Below, piece by piece: positions 28,252-41,392 of a stretch of DNA of 64,000 nucleotides. This DNA comes from Synaphobranchus kaupii (lineage: Eukaryota; Chordata; Actinopteri; Anguilliformes; Synaphobranchidae). The DNA is taken from the NCBI GenBank assembly GCA_029718625.1, contig CM056376.1, positions 113,864,367 to 113,928,366 on the forward strand, given 5' to 3'. The position numbers and the translations under genes were made by a program. The notes under the pieces were generated by a model. The model was not told the origin of the DNA, ran no database searches, and saw only the letters and a list, made by a program, of their open reading frames with translations. Numbering within the stretch: the stretch's first letter is position 1; each line of letters starts with the position of its first letter.

Positions 28252-31025
28252 TATGTCACGTATATAACTACTAACACTCTTGCTAAAGATGACCATAAAA
28301 GTGCATAAAATAAACACAGGTAATGAGATGTACTATATGCTCAAAAAATGTAGAAAACATTTTTTACACTACTACAATTGTTCATGAATAATATTGTTTT
28401 AAACGGGTAATAATTTTCCTTCCCAAAAGGAATTTTTGGCATTTTTATGTGGTGTACCCTCGTGTGGATGTTTGTGAGTAACCGTGCCATTATATTTGTG
28501 AAGGGACGTTGCTGTTGATTTTTGAAAATGTAAATTTTTGCACACTTTGGACCCGTTTAATTCCATTATATCAGGGTGATGTCAAGGTGAGTTGCAGTGG
28601 ATGTCTACAAAACTAGTGAATTATCAGCGAAACTACATAGATGAATATATAGCACTCTGGGTGAAATGCCCCTTTAAAAGGTTAAATGCTGTCCAAATTT
28701 GTAAAATGCAGCTGTGCCAACAGCAGACCAACTGCGTGTGGGTAGTGAGTGCTACTTCTCTGCTGGCTGGGATCCTCTTGGCACAGACACACATAAAATG
28801 CAACACAGGTAATCATGGTAACAGTAAAACAGCTTTGATTACTGACTTTTATGAATTGCAAACAGCCTAACAGTGTGGACAATCCATGTCACTGCAGATT
28901 GGGTAACTTGTGAATAGCCCCGGGTGTCAAGTCAAGCTTTTTGTATAGCACATGTCATACACAGCATCACAATGTGCTTTACATCGCAAAGGGTAAAAAA
29001 GAATAGATAAAATGAGTAGATATTGAAGGCATGTATATCTCCCACTGTAAAAACAAGGAATAGATAAAATATGTAGATAAATAAAATAAACAAATTGAAG
29101 GCATATATCTCTCCAGCTATCATTCAAACACATGGGGCCCTATCTTACACCCGTCGCTAACCCAAATGCAAGTCTCTGCTATCTTACACCCGGCGCAGGG
29201 TTCATCATAGCCCCTAGCGTTCACGTCGGTTAAATACCAAGTGATGTTGCACCCATAGCAAGTGAACTGGGTGTGTTGGGCTTAAGATCAGGTGTGGCCA
29301 GGATTATTTTTGGCGTATTGCTATCTTGAGCCTGCAGAAAGCGCTCGCGCTAAAACCACCAAAAACCTTGTCTAAAGTCATGTCGCAGTTTACATGTTAT
29401 TTTATCGGTGCATATAAGTGCGTCTACATAGTGCACAATGCATGGGTGGTTTGTGGTAAAGTGGGACACTTTTTGGCAAATCATTCTTTAAACTATAAAA
29501 GTGAGTCAATACCTACTCAAATTGTGTTTTTAAAATGAAATAAGCCCTTATCAACATTCTTATGGTGAAATAACGTTATAATTTGTTTTTAAATAAATGC
29601 TATATATCTCTAAACACCATCTGACCCCCATCTTTACTGAAGTGTAACGTTCAGGTTGAGTGGGACACTAGCCTATTTTATCATTAAAACGCATTATTGT
29701 GCATGTGATAAAAACCAATGTTTATTCATATAAACCCTTCACACTGTGGTCAGGCTTGGAGTGAAAATGTCATGGGGAATTGCATCTCTATTCATGAGAA
29801 ACATCCCTCTCACTCTCATATGGAAGAGTAATAATCATAATGTTACGTATAAGAGGGGATGGGGGTTACTTTACTAGGCTAAATTTATAAGTGAAAGATG
29901 GCAACAGTTTCTGAAATGTATATCACCCTTTCCCCCAATCAAGAAGTGTGGATTTTGGGATGTTCGAAGCCCTTGGAAAAAATCTAAGTTTAGGACTCAG
30001 GCCTGTCTCCACTTGCTCTTGATACTCTTCTATTGCTCCTCTCATTTCTTCCTCCCTCCACAGATTAAGTCTTTCTCACTTGCTACTTGTGTGCTGCTCA
30101 CCTTTATTTTGTTTAATCCCATCACTTCCCTCTTCTCTTTCCCTTAACTTGCTGTGTGGGTGCAATATTTTCTGTAATTGATTTAAGATGGGAGCTGCTG
30201 CTACAATTTGGCCTGTATTTATGTACATATTTAGGTATTTATTCACCTTAATAACAAATGAATAATAGTGTATTCTTTTTTTAGCATCTTTATTCATAAA
30301 ATGTTTTCTCTCTGCTGTTTTTTTTTATTGTCCCACTTTATCTAACACTGTCAGGTTAAGTGGGACAGAACTGTAAATTAGATTTTCATAAAATCTGATA
30401 GGGATATAATAATATTTTAATACTAGATTAATAAGATGGATATTTACATAATAATTGACAGAATGTCAGCCTTATCATTCTAAAACAATATTTAATTTGT
30501 CATCATGCTTTCAATGAACTTTCTTGTGCCAGGCAGAATGAAAATTAACAACACGCCCACAACTCTGTTACACACAGGGGCGCGCACAAGCATGACTAAA
30601 AATATCAAGATTGCAATGTGAAATTGTATTATTGTGTAGGCTATATATATATATATATATAGCCTACACAATAATAAAATGTAACTTTTTTTTTTTTGTC
30701 TTTTGTCAGGACCCCCTCGAAAACGAGATGGTACATCTCAAGGGGTTTTATCCTGAAAATAAATACATTTTTCAATATGAAATGCATAATAATAAAAGGG
30801 TCCATAGGTCAAAGACCACATACCTGTCCATGTGGCTTTTTTTAGGAAGGCCAGTAACAGTAGTCTAATCTACTAGTAATGAAGAATTAGTACATGTGGC
30901 ATCTCAATGTGTGAGATAAGCCACACTCGTCGTTACCTCCAAACTTATTTTCACTCACGGCTTCTAACCAGAGCACTCGTACGTTCATCTCATTTCACAC
31001 ATTCATCAGTGGACTGTAGCTTTTG
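28252..31025. other. Intergenic, no gene seen
   Basis: No coding sequence is supported. A transposon end GGGGCCCTATCTTACACCC starts at 29134 without a clear partner. Near 28925-29125 lies sequence like a fish LINE/SINE tail (AAGTCAAGCTTTTTGTATAG). A 50-bp palindrome lies at 30627-30676. Confidence 0.55.
30627..30676. repeat. Perfect 50-bp palindrome
   Basis: The 25 bases from 30627 (TATTATTGTGTAGGCTATAT...) are exactly inverted in 30652-30676 with no spacer. An AT dinucleotide run forms the centre. Confidence 0.95.
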
Positions 31026-31199
31026 GGCCTGATTTACTAAGACCTTTATCATGTGCAAAACCTTTTAGCACACGCAAAACCAATAACATGACCATGACTT
31101 GGTCATGCTATTTGTTTTGCATCAATCATTGGGTGTGTTACTAGTTTTGCATGTGTAAATGGTATTGCATATGCTAAGGGCCTTAGTAAATCAAGCCCT
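31026..31199. mobile_element. Short MITE with inverted ends
   Basis: GGGCCTGATTTACTAAG at the left is nearly the inverse of CTTAGTAAATCAAGCCC at the right, bounding about 174 bp. TTT on both sides may be a 3-bp target duplication. No coding content. Confidence 0.7.
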
Positions 31200-31499
31200 T
31201 TGTGTTTACAAACTGCTGGTCTTTGTGTTTGCAAACCTGGTCACACCCCGCCCACGCCCAACCACACCCAAAATCTACTGCTGTCACACAACATGCAACA
31301 TGTATTTCCCTGAATCAGGTTTTTGTGTGAATTTCTGTGAGCTTTCAGTCTTTTAATGGACATGTGTCACATGTTTCTGAGGCATTGCACTGTTAAATAA
31401 AACCCATCTTTAAATAAGATGCTAATTATAATTCAAAACGTCCACATCTCCTTTAACCTCTTACTGACAGAACTCAGGTGGAGGCAGAATCTGACCGTC

Positions 31500-31625
31500 C
31501 AATGCTGGTAGTGTAGTATAATGATTAGGGCTTGTAACCTAATGGTTGTAGGTTTGATTCCCAGACAGGACACTGCTCTCGTTTAGCAAGGTCAGAGCGT
31601 CTACTAAATGCCTGTAATGTAATGT
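31500..31625 (+). mobile_element. tRNA-derived SINE copy
   Basis: The head GTAGTGTAGTATAATGATTA with B-box-like GGTTTGATTCCCAG is followed by CAGAGCGTCTACTAAATGCC and a TGTAATGTAATG tail. The same family occurs inverted at 54659-54877. This copy has an internal deletion. Confidence 0.75.
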
Positions 31626-32730
31626 ATGTTTTATAGCAGGATAACAGAAGCAATTTATTTGATGGAAAGGCAGTCCAGATGCAGACCTGGAGCAACCTTG
31701 GCTCAAGGTGAGCCCCTTTTTGGAAGGGATCAGGTGACGTTTTGGCCGACACGCCACATTTTGAATTTAGGAATTTGTTTTTGTACTTCCGTTGAGAAGT
31801 TCAGTTCACACACACCGGCACTGCTCGCTGATATTGCCTGGTGATCTCCACAACTTCAGTTTCTCCCCCCTCTACCTTGGTATCTCAACAGGTATCCATC
31901 CTGCCAATTGGCCAGTAGGTGTCTCTGTAGCCACTCAAGTTCAATTTAAAAAGCACTAATTGAGAAATTCACAAAATATGTGACCAAGTGTCCAGAGGAT
32001 TAATAAAAAGGCTAACCTGTCGATATCTCAGTGCAAGGAATAGTATGTTTTTTCATATTAAGTCAGTGTTCTAGAACTCCATTGTGATTGTTACATCAGC
32101 ATCAGAATGTTCAGTTAAGAACATTCTTATCACATATTTCTGATCTTACACCTTCAAGGGTTAAATGAGTAAATCAGCTGATGAGATAATGAGGGCTCTC
32201 AGAGGTTGAGCAGAAATAAATTAAGCATCCTCTGTAGCGGGGCCTCCAACCCAGGTCCCTGAGAGCAACACAGTCTGCTTGGGTCACTCCTGGATCAGAG
32301 TATGGGTATCTCTTTGCAACTCTGGATGTGAAAACAGTTTTTTCTGAAGCAGAGCATGATGTAAACCTCTGCAGCTTTACTACAATTTACGGTTTCATAA
32401 TTTGGCAGACACATTTTGCCAAAAGTGACTTGCAAGAAAAAGTGCATTTAACATGGTAAGCAAACAACTAGAGCCACAAATAGGCAAAGTTACAATTAAT
32501 CAGTGCTACTAGAGCAGTGGTACCCAAACCTCTCCAGGGGTTCCCCCAGCCGGATTCAGGTATTTCATGTGTTCCACCACAAGCACACCGGATGCAACTA
32601 ATCTAGGCCTTGATTATTTGCATCAGGTGTGCTTGAGGTAGAATACATCAAATAATTTAATTTGGTTGAGGATACCCAAGGCAAGGTTTGGGAACCAATT
32701 CACTAGAGGAAGTGAGGAACTTGCCTACAT

Positions 32731-32921
32731 AGGTGTAAAATCCAGGTTCAAAAAGTTAAAGTCCTCGCCAGTATTTTGTTCTATTCACCTGGATTTACTA
32801 TTTAGCACAATCCTTTAGCCGGGAGGTAGAACTAATTAGTGAAATCAGCTGGCTGAATTCATGAGTGGAAGAAACACATGGCAGGACTTTTACTTTCTGA
32901 CACCTGGCCTTTCCAGCTCTG
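32731..32921. mobile_element. hAT-type MITE, second copy
   Basis: AGGTGTAAAATCCAGGTTCA at the left and CTTTTACTTTCTGAC...CAGCTCTG at the right match the element at 17614-17788. The ends have decayed and no target duplication is visible. Confidence 0.75.
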
Positions 32922-35900
32922 CTTGGCTGTGGGTCCAATAGATAGGCCCAGGCTCTTAGCAGCCAAAGGATGCGACTGTAGACTCTGCTTCCCATCACAA
33001 CCGTGCCATTAATGAGTCAGTGCTGAGATTTCTCTCTTGGAGTCATGCGTGACCGGGCCATCACTGGCTTTCTGCGAGTCCGTGCGTGGGCGTCTCATTA
33101 CCAGAAATCAGCTCTGCCCAGGAAGGCACCTTCCATTGCCCACAGCCAGAAATGACTGATCCTTCCTGCAGCGGATAGAGCTGGCAGTAAAAGTGTTTTT
33201 CAGATGTGGCTTTGAGATACAGTAGGGTCATTCCATAAAAAGGGTACCTTTTCACTTTTGTAAGGTTGAACTTTCGAATGATCTTTTTTGTCAATTTTTA
33301 CATGGCTTTGGAAAAAAGACAACTGATTGATCTCAGGCTGAATTCATTTCCTCTTTTATAAGTGATATTCTTCAACATGTTTTGGATACTGTGAATACAT
33401 ATGCATTCATGTTTGAAACATTTCTAAATAAAAAAGTCTGGTAAATGTTACTTATATTAAAAGCATTTTGTTCCCTGTCTACGCTTGAGTTCTTGTTAAG
33501 TTTATGAATGTTTTTTTAATGTTTTTTTTTTTTAACAATTATGCCAGGGCAACTGATATTCAGGTGACAGATCATGTATTTATAGGAAAAACTTTAAAAT
33601 TTAAAAGAGAAAGCTTCCCAGCATGTCCAAGTCCTGTAGGCCATTGTTCTTTTTACCCAGTCAAAGGGGTAACATACCATTTGTTTTACCATTTCTTCTT
33701 TTTCGATCAAATGAATCCATGTAACAGGGTTGACACTGGTCACAGGACTGACCATAGTAACAGGGCTGATGGGACAAAGACATTTCAGTTACATATTTTG
33801 TTACACGTTTGATAGAGGTGGTTTTATTATTGAAGTTTGTTACATTTTTGACAGGTCTAATATTTTTAAGGGCAGATTTATGCTTGTGGTAGAATCTATA
33901 ATGGACACGTACATTTGGGGGGAAAAATTTCCTGTCATTAGATGCTCAATATCCACTTTACTCTTTCCCATTATTGGCTAAATCAGTGAAAGCATCACAT
34001 GCTTAGTCAATGGTAGGCTACTTTAAAATGGTGAACAGATGCCAATAGGTTTTTGTGTGCACAATTAAGAGAAGAGAATTTTCATTAATTCAACCTTTAT
34101 ATGATTCTCGGAGAATATCATATATACAAGAATATACAAGAGACTCAATCATCCAGAATCCTAATATCCAAAGATATACTTAAAACATCCACCCAAATCA
34201 CGCCCATCCTCAGCAGGCAACTCTGTTTCTCTTCTTGGCTGCATCGGGTGGCCATTTAAGACTATGCATCCTCTGATGCATAGCATTCTGGGAGACCAGA
34301 TTTAACATGTTTCACACATGTTTCTACTCATCACTTCTCATTTATTTTCAGGTATAATATGAAATTATATTTGTTTCATTGAAAGGTTGCAAGACTTCTA
34401 TTTAAGTCATCAGCCTGCAGTTAGTATAAAAACGCTGTCCTGAATAAAATAAATTCTTAGGCGTTGACGTTCAGTAGGGTTGATAATAATTTGTGAATTG
34501 TTTTGCCTTCAGACGCTCTGTGGCAAAACTGTAGTTGGACCACCACCTGTGTCTTTTGTCCACATTATGTTCTAGGAAAGTATTTTGTACGCTGCCTAAC
34601 ATCATGCCATCTTTTCTTTACATCCTCTACTGTTCATTTTGTTATAATCAATACATTTTTATTTTTCTCCTATCCGTTGGTGATCTATGTCTTTGCTGTA
34701 ATGCAGCACTTTGAAGCTGTGCCATTGACCAGTACCTTTATTTCCTCATCTGTAAATTTAAGTTTTCTTTTTCTTGTGGTTCCCTGGCTAATTGTGCCTG
34801 GTTGCTCTGTATCCCTTTCTTAGCGCCCTGTAATCTGGATGTGTAAGCTTGCCATATTATTTCTGCCCTTTTTTATGGGTGTCTTCTACCGCAAAATTGC
34901 AAATGATAGTGTAATTAGAACCAAACATAAATATTAGACATTAATGTGTCGATATCTGTGACCTAGAGCCAAAATATAATGAATGTTTTTGCGCTGTGAC
35001 CATTTCCTTAGTGAATCTGGCCCTCAATGTGATTTTCAATTTAAAGTTCAGAATTCAAGCCATTATTCATTTTTATTTTTTTCATGAGTACTAGATTTAG
35101 GATAACCATTCCAGTATACATGTCAACCCTGTTACTCCCAAAAAAGTAACAGGGTTGAATATTTAAGGCAAATCCATTCATTGCTAACTGATCTGATGGG
35201 TCACAGGGACACATGTTATGCAGTAAAAAGGTGATTGTTTGTAGATATTGATCATAATGTAAAAAATGAACAATTTTATTTTTTTTTAAAAACATCTTAT
35301 GCTTGTCCCCCCTTGGTAAAACATAAAAAATAGTAAATTAGAAACAAGAAAAACTTACTTGACCTTGAACCATTGTCTTCCTGATAGAGAGATTATGCAA
35401 CGTCCAGTGAATCATCTGTATATTCCAATGAAGGAATGTTCCTTTATTTCATAAGGATAACAGGGTTGATGTGGAATTAAGGGAAACAGAAAAATGTATA
35501 TATTTTTTTAACAATATATTGATTTTGTAACTTTAACATTAAGAAAACACTACAAACTTTAAGCAAATGTGAAGTTTTAAACATAATGTCTGAATTTAAC
35601 AATTTAAAAGTCGGGTTGAATTTTGAAGATCATAACGAGGGAGAGGCCAAATTCCTTACCCCTCTTCTGTGTAAAAGTGTTTGTAATTCTCTAAAATTAA
35701 TTTTACATGGTTTAAATTGGTTTTATATTGAGGTGAACAGACACGCTAATAATATATTTTAAATGGAGTTTCTCTATTTTTATCACAGCTTTTTTACACA
35801 TTGTTTCTTGGGGACACAAAAGGTAGGGTACCCAGCAGGGCTGCATGGTAGAGGTGCACCTTTAGCATCCGAATCAGCCTGGCCCCACCCCTTCTCAGGG

Positions 35901-36894
35901 ACGTGATCTCAGCCAAAAAAGTTTGATTGGATGCTTTGTAGAAATGGCACAATAGGAATAGACGGCACAAACAAAATCACCCTGAACACTTTTGTGACAG
36001 CAAAGGGACGCTTTTTGTTTTTGCGTTTGTGAGAGTGAGCAGTATTAGAGGCTTGCTTATGAAAAAGGTGAGATTGCGCGCTGGAAAATATGAGAGGCGA
36101 GTGCGTCAGAGTCTGGAAAAATTCTGTACCAGCAGACTTCACACTGTAAAAACGCAAACAATAACCCAATCTTACGTTCCACCGGCAGATCGCCATTTCA
36201 AACTAAACATTACCTAGATCTACAGTCAGTTGTGGAATGTTCTCATTTCACTTTGGTCTGTGTCTGTGATAAATTGCATCAATTGTGGAATGAATACACT
36301 TTCATAGCATGGAGCACCCATTTCTACGTACCATGAGTGAATTTCTTTTCACGGAAAGGTGAATTTTGCATCCTTGTACGTTCCTGGAGGCCAACATTTA
36401 GTCTAGAAAGCACCTGCGTCACTTGTGTTACAGGTTACCTCTGGCCCGCTCTGTTTCGTAAAAGTTACTGGAGACATTTGGATTCCATTGTGAGGAAGCA
36501 ATTTAATATGGAAGCAAGTGCAAAAAGTTAAGAATAAACCACATGTTATTTATCAACATATTAGGTATGGATGGATTTATTTAGATTAACTCACCAAGCC
36601 ACTGCGGCAGGACGCATTAAGCACACCTGATAAGAGTAACAAAGTGGAGGGAAAAGGTACAGAACAGCAATAACTGACATCTGGGGAATAATGTGAAACT
36701 GTTTGTGAAGAAAAATCGTTGAAGTTAATCTAGAGCCGAGTTATGGAGAAATGTTGATTGAATTAGTGACAGTTTAATGGTGATCTACCAGAGAAGCAAT
36801 GCCCTGTACTACCAATAGTAACACTATAGTTCCTGGTTGGCAGTTTTGTTTTTTCAGTCATCAACGGTTATGTCGACACTTGGCACAATGTTAG
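32922..36894. other. Intergenic, no gene seen
   Basis: An AT-rich stretch without supported coding sequence. The phrase TAACAGGGTTGA and its inverse recur near 33723, 35130-35155 and 35458, suggesting an old dispersed repeat. Confidence 0.55.
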
Positions 36895-36898
36895 TTAA

Positions 36899-37116
36899 AG
36901 GGATAGTTTGGAATTTTGGACATAATGTCTCAATTACGACTTACCCATGATGTAGTTGATTGATGGAAACCATTTTCAGCTAATTCCATGCTGTCCCTTC
37001 TTTTGGACATACACACGTTGCTAATGCTAGCGCAACTCTATGGTAACCGGTAGTATCCACTTCATCGTGGGTAAGTCGTAATTGAGACATTATGTACAAA
37101 ATTCTGAACTATCCCT
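36899..37116. mobile_element. TTAA-flanked MITE, Kolobok-like
   Basis: Ends AGGGATAGTTTGGAATTTTG and the near-inverse (AATTCTGAACTATCCCT) are flanked by TTAA at 36895-36898 and 37117-37120. The inner arms ATAATGTCTCAATTACGACT and its inverse extend the foldback. Length 218 bp. Confidence 0.88.
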
Positions 37117-37642
37117 TTAAGTTGTCCCCTGGTTTGACACACAGCTGTCTGTTGGCTTCTTCGCGGACATTCATTCCCATCTGAGGGACCAATCGCTGAC
37201 CTTTGTGATGTCACTCATGCAATATTGTACATCCCGGGGTTCCACCTGCGCTGCACTGTGAAAAAGGAGAAATATAAAGCTGGCTGTGTGCTTAGCGCTG
37301 CAGTTGTGGCTAATTACGGTAAAGTGACACACAGAGGTAACTAACACCTCCTAAATGTACTTGTGGTTGCGCTCCTACATTCCACCTGCAGCAGGTCACT
37401 GTCATTGCTTCCAAGAGCTGGACCACATGCTTGTTTTAAAACCCTGTGAAACCAAAACATTTGTTAAATAGTTACATTGTACATAAAGAACAAAAAAAAC
37501 AAATACTGTGATATTAAGCCTATTTATTTCAGTTGAGATTAGTTTTTTTTAAAGTTTTTTTTATTCAAAAAGCTTTCACACTGCACACTTTGGCATTGGT
37601 CATTTACATTTAGAAACCAAGGCTGTGTCTGAATCAGAGCCC

Positions 37643-38029
37643 TACTGGCTCTCCGGTAGTATGTGTGGAGTGTAGGGTGTAGGGTGTAAAATAGTCAGTG
37701 GCTCTCCTGTAGTACTGTGTGGACTGTAGGGTGTAAAATAGTCAGTGGCTCTCCTGTAGTACTGTGTGGACTGTAGGGTGTAAAATAGTCAGTAGCTCAC
37801 CTGTAGTACTGTGTGTGGACTGTAGAGTGTAAAATAGTCACTGGCTCTCCTGTAGTATTGTGTGGACTGTAGGGTGTAAAATAGTCACTGGCTCTCCTGT
37901 AGTACTGTGTGGACTGTAGGGTGTAAAATCATCACTGGCTCTCCGGTAGTACTGTGTGGACTGTAGGGTGTAAAATAGTCACTGGCTCTCCTGTAGTACT
38001 GTGTGGCCTGCAGGGTGTAAAATAGTCAT
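37643..38029. repeat. 47-bp minisatellite, about 8 copies
   Basis: Units contain GGCTCTCCTGTAGTACTGTG followed by CTGTAGGGTGTAAAATAGTC. The same family recurs in il21 intron 3 at 61078-61625. Confidence 0.9.
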
Positions 38030-38235
38030 ATAATGTATCTGCAGTGCTCCTGATGTGCAGATGTGGTTGCACAGAGGACATTTGGCACTTCCAAACTGGA
38101 TAGAAAAATGTGAGAAGATAGTTTAAATAGCTTTTTAAAAGGTATTTTTGTACATACCCAGCATGAAATGTTAATGCATTGGTATGACTCCAACCTGACA
38201 CAGTACAATCATGCTCCCACACTTCTCAAGATGAC

Positions 38236-38236
38236 A

Positions 38237-38296
<60 letters not shown>
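38236..38296. repeat. (CA)n microsatellite
   Basis: About 60 bp of CA with one early interruption. Confidence 0.93.
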
Positions 38297-38300
<4 letters not shown>

Positions 38301-38440
38301 CACAAATTAATGTCTTCCATGTCTTCGTGACATTCAGTTGAGGTCGGCTAAGAACAAGACTCCCACAAGGGCAGACTGTTCTGAGCCATTTTCCTATAAT
38401 CTGCAAGTGCACTCGTTTTTTTCATATTCAGAGAAGAGCC

Positions 38441-38623
38441 TATAAAACCCTAAAGGTCATCTTTAGAGAAGCAAGCACAACTTCGCTCATTTGGAAGTGT
38501 TGCTCACTGGCCTAATGCTTCTGATGGCTGCTCTTGGCAAACGACAATACTTTCCAAAAGACGCATTCAAAAACTACAAGTGCACTGGAGTCTTAGACAA
38601 CAGACATGGGTCTCAACATAATG
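38441..38623 (+). other. Weak candidate: TATA box plus possible first coding exon
   Basis: TATAAAA at 38441-38447 lies about 70 bp before an ATG at 38515. The open frame reads MLLMAALGKRQYFPKDAFKN and continues to a GTATGT donor-like site at 38624, so it would be a short exon with a hydrophobic start. I do not recognise the peptide, find no downstream exon, and know no gene at this syntenic position. It may be chance. Confidence 0.18.
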
Positions 38624-39434
38624 GTATGTATGGAATTTTAGTAATTGTATTTGTTCAATCAGAGGATAAATTAATTATAAAAACAACACAAATTTTTTTT
38701 TACATTTCAAGTTGCTTATGTAATGTAAGAAAGGCATGACACCAAGCTTATGTAAAACTGAATATGATTGCTCTCTTTTTAATGAGCCTCTAAATTTATT
38801 AAGCTTATCCTCAACTCCAGCATAGCATTCATTCTGAAAATCATGCAGCCTTTATTTTAAAGGGGTAGTTCATCCAAAATTCTATTTTTATATGTTTCTA
38901 CATACCCAGTGTGCTATCTATCCACTCAGATAGTTTCACTGAGAACTCACTATTTTTATAGATATCTGCTGCAGCGTGATATCACCCTGACACAACGGAC
39001 CTCAGCTGGTCCAAAGTTAGTGTTGCTCAAAGAACCAAAAATGTACATATAAAAAATAAACAGCAAAATCTCTTTCCAAATATACTATAATGACACAGTT
39101 ACTCACAAACATTCACAGACCTTGTTGTGCAAGGCTTTTTCGAAAAATACTTTCTCCCGAAGTACGCCAACTGTATATATCTGTATATCTATGTCTGACA
39201 ATGTTTTTTGTTCCTGTGGATGAAATGTCGTCAAAACCAAAGCTCTGACATGCTCTGAAATGATTGAGTCACTGCAGAATCTTGTGCAAAAAGGTCAAGT
39301 CAATGGCTGATCATAAAAATAAAAACATCTACATTCATATTCAGGCATTTAACAGATGGTTTTATCCAGAGTGACTTAGTGCATGCAAAAAGCTTCAAGC
39401 AACAAAAAGCACCACTGTCTTCAATGGCACAATA

Positions 39435-40021
39435 ATGCATAAATACATGGAGCTACAACATCTCAAACTGCAGGCTACTAAAATCATAGGGAAACAACAG
39501 AAACCCCTGAATCATCTGTATGAGGAGCGTACAATTAAAAAAGTAAAGAGGATTATGGCCCTTCCATCACATCCCCTGAACTCTCTCTTTGAGACTCTTC
39601 CATCAGGTCGAAGATTAAGGTCCTTGCCCCTTAAAGCCAAAAGAGCTCGAAAAAGCTTTGTCCCACTCCCTACAGCTGTTAGACTGATTAATGACACTGG
39701 ACATCTCAAGACAGTAAATGCAGATGATGAACTGTTATTGCTTTTGATGCTCAATTTTTCATCATAATTAATAACTAATTTAATATAATGTAATTTTCAT
39801 CATAATACTCACAATAATAGTAATTTTAATCATGATCATATTCATAATGTATTCCGCTCCACTCATACCTTCACTTTAATGTGAAACACCTGATTCAATT
39901 GAATGTCTTTATTTAACATGTTTGTTTGTGTTTTGTGGGTCTGCCACTGTCTGTCTTTTTTATTGCTGGCCAGTACAACTGAAGTTCCCTCGCAGGAAAA
40001 TAACAGTTATTCTATTCTATT
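39435..40021 (+). pseudogene. LINE fragment: end of the reverse-transcriptase frame and 3' tail
   Basis: A 110-residue open frame (39435-39767) ends with a block around HPLNSLFETLPSGRRLRSLP and FVPLPTAVRLIN. This resembles the C-terminal end of ORF2 in fish non-LTR retrotransposons. It is followed by about 250 bp of 3' sequence ending in TTCTATTCTATT. The 5' part is missing, as expected for a truncated LINE insertion. The clade (L2/CR1/Rex-like) is a guess. Confidence 0.6.
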
Positions 40022-40910
40022 AACACTTTAAGGTGTAAACTCACAAATATGTGATTAGAATGTTCTTAACTGAAAAAAGAAACATTACAAAAAATCTACT
40101 CTTCAAAGGGTTAAGCAAATGGATTTAAGGGAATAGAATTGTTAAGACTAGTAAACCTACGAATAATGCTCAAGAATTCAGTGTTAGTTGAGCCAAAATG
40201 CAGTGTAAAAAAGTGTTTTAAGTCTGTAGCATGAACAAATCCCCAAGAACAGTTTAAGTGAAGAAACCCCAAAATAATAATGTTGACATAGCAATTACAT
40301 TAATTTCTTCATCTGTATTGTGGATCTGCAGCCGACCTCTGCCAAATACTAAAGAACATCCGCTCTTGTTTAGTGGTAAAATGCTGAATTATCAAATAGT
40401 ACCGTTTTAACACTGCAAAGCACACCTGACTAATTACGATCTCTGTGGTAAAGCCGCGATCCCTCTATGAGCCAATTCACGCTGGAACCAATCTTCCGTT
40501 ATCTATCAGAAAAATGAGGACAGGGCGCGTGGTGGTTAGCCATGGTGAAACAAACGCAAAGGAATGCGGTCAAGGAGCCGGCGCGTGGAAGCTCTGTCAT
40601 CTACAGATCCCGTTTGCTGTAATAGTGAAAAAATGGCCGTCCCCCGCCTACGGAGTCTTACCGTAACCATGGGCAACTGTTCCGCTTTACTTCTTTCCTG
40701 TTTCGATTAATCCAGATAATAGCTATTTTATGTCATTTTAAATGTCTTTTTGAACACATTTTCATTACATTAAATTCATAATTTTTTCTTAAAGACCATG
40801 TATGGACAGGTGCTATAAATTAGCACTGGAATCACTGTGGTAGCAGCTCACAGATAAGATCACATTAAAAGGACTGAAAGCAATTAGCCACCTACGTGCG
40901 CGCATGCATG

Positions 40911-40911
<1 letters not shown>

Positions 40912-40992
<81 letters not shown>
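40912..40992. repeat. (CA)n microsatellite
   Basis: About 80 bp of CA, uninterrupted after the first few bases. Confidence 0.95.
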
Positions 40993-40993
<1 letters not shown>

Positions 40994-41200
40994 CAAGGAG
41001 GAACCCATGAAATGAGTAAACTACCATCCCATTAAAATGTAGCCTGAGATATGAACAAGTATAACCCACCAAAGCATCTAATAAACTACTGCAAGCCATG
41101 CCTGTGTTTCCTGTGAGCTGTGCAAAACATAACTGTGCATTGTGGCAGTGGTTGCGATCTCAAACTCCAGTCCTGGAGGGTCGCAGTGAATGCTGGTGTG

Positions 41201-41245
41201 TTTCAGCCAGTCAATGACTTAATACAAGTCATTGACTGGCTGAAA
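41201..41245. repeat. Perfect 20-bp hairpin, 5-nt loop
   Basis: TTTCAGCCAGTCAATGACTT (41201-41220) is exactly inverted at 41226-41245. It is followed at about 41295-41395 by three tandem copies of a unit containing CGGCCCTCCAGGACTGGAGT. Confidence 0.92.
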
Positions 41246-41392
41246 GGTCCATGACCAGCTTGCTTTCAAGCCTAAATTGGCTGAAATGAAAATCTGCAGG
41301 CAATGTGGCCCTCCAGAACTGGAGTTAAACCGGCAAACACTGCGGCCCTCCAGGACTGGAGTTAAACCTGCAGACACTGCGGCCCTCCAGGG

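Noticed and set aside
31504..31570. tRNA gene
   Set aside because: The tRNA-like head belongs to a SINE with a typical tail; the same family occurs at 54659-54877.
33723..35470. Recurring TAACAGGGTTGA as a regulatory array
   Set aside because: Only about four irregularly spaced copies on both strands; more likely an old dispersed repeat.
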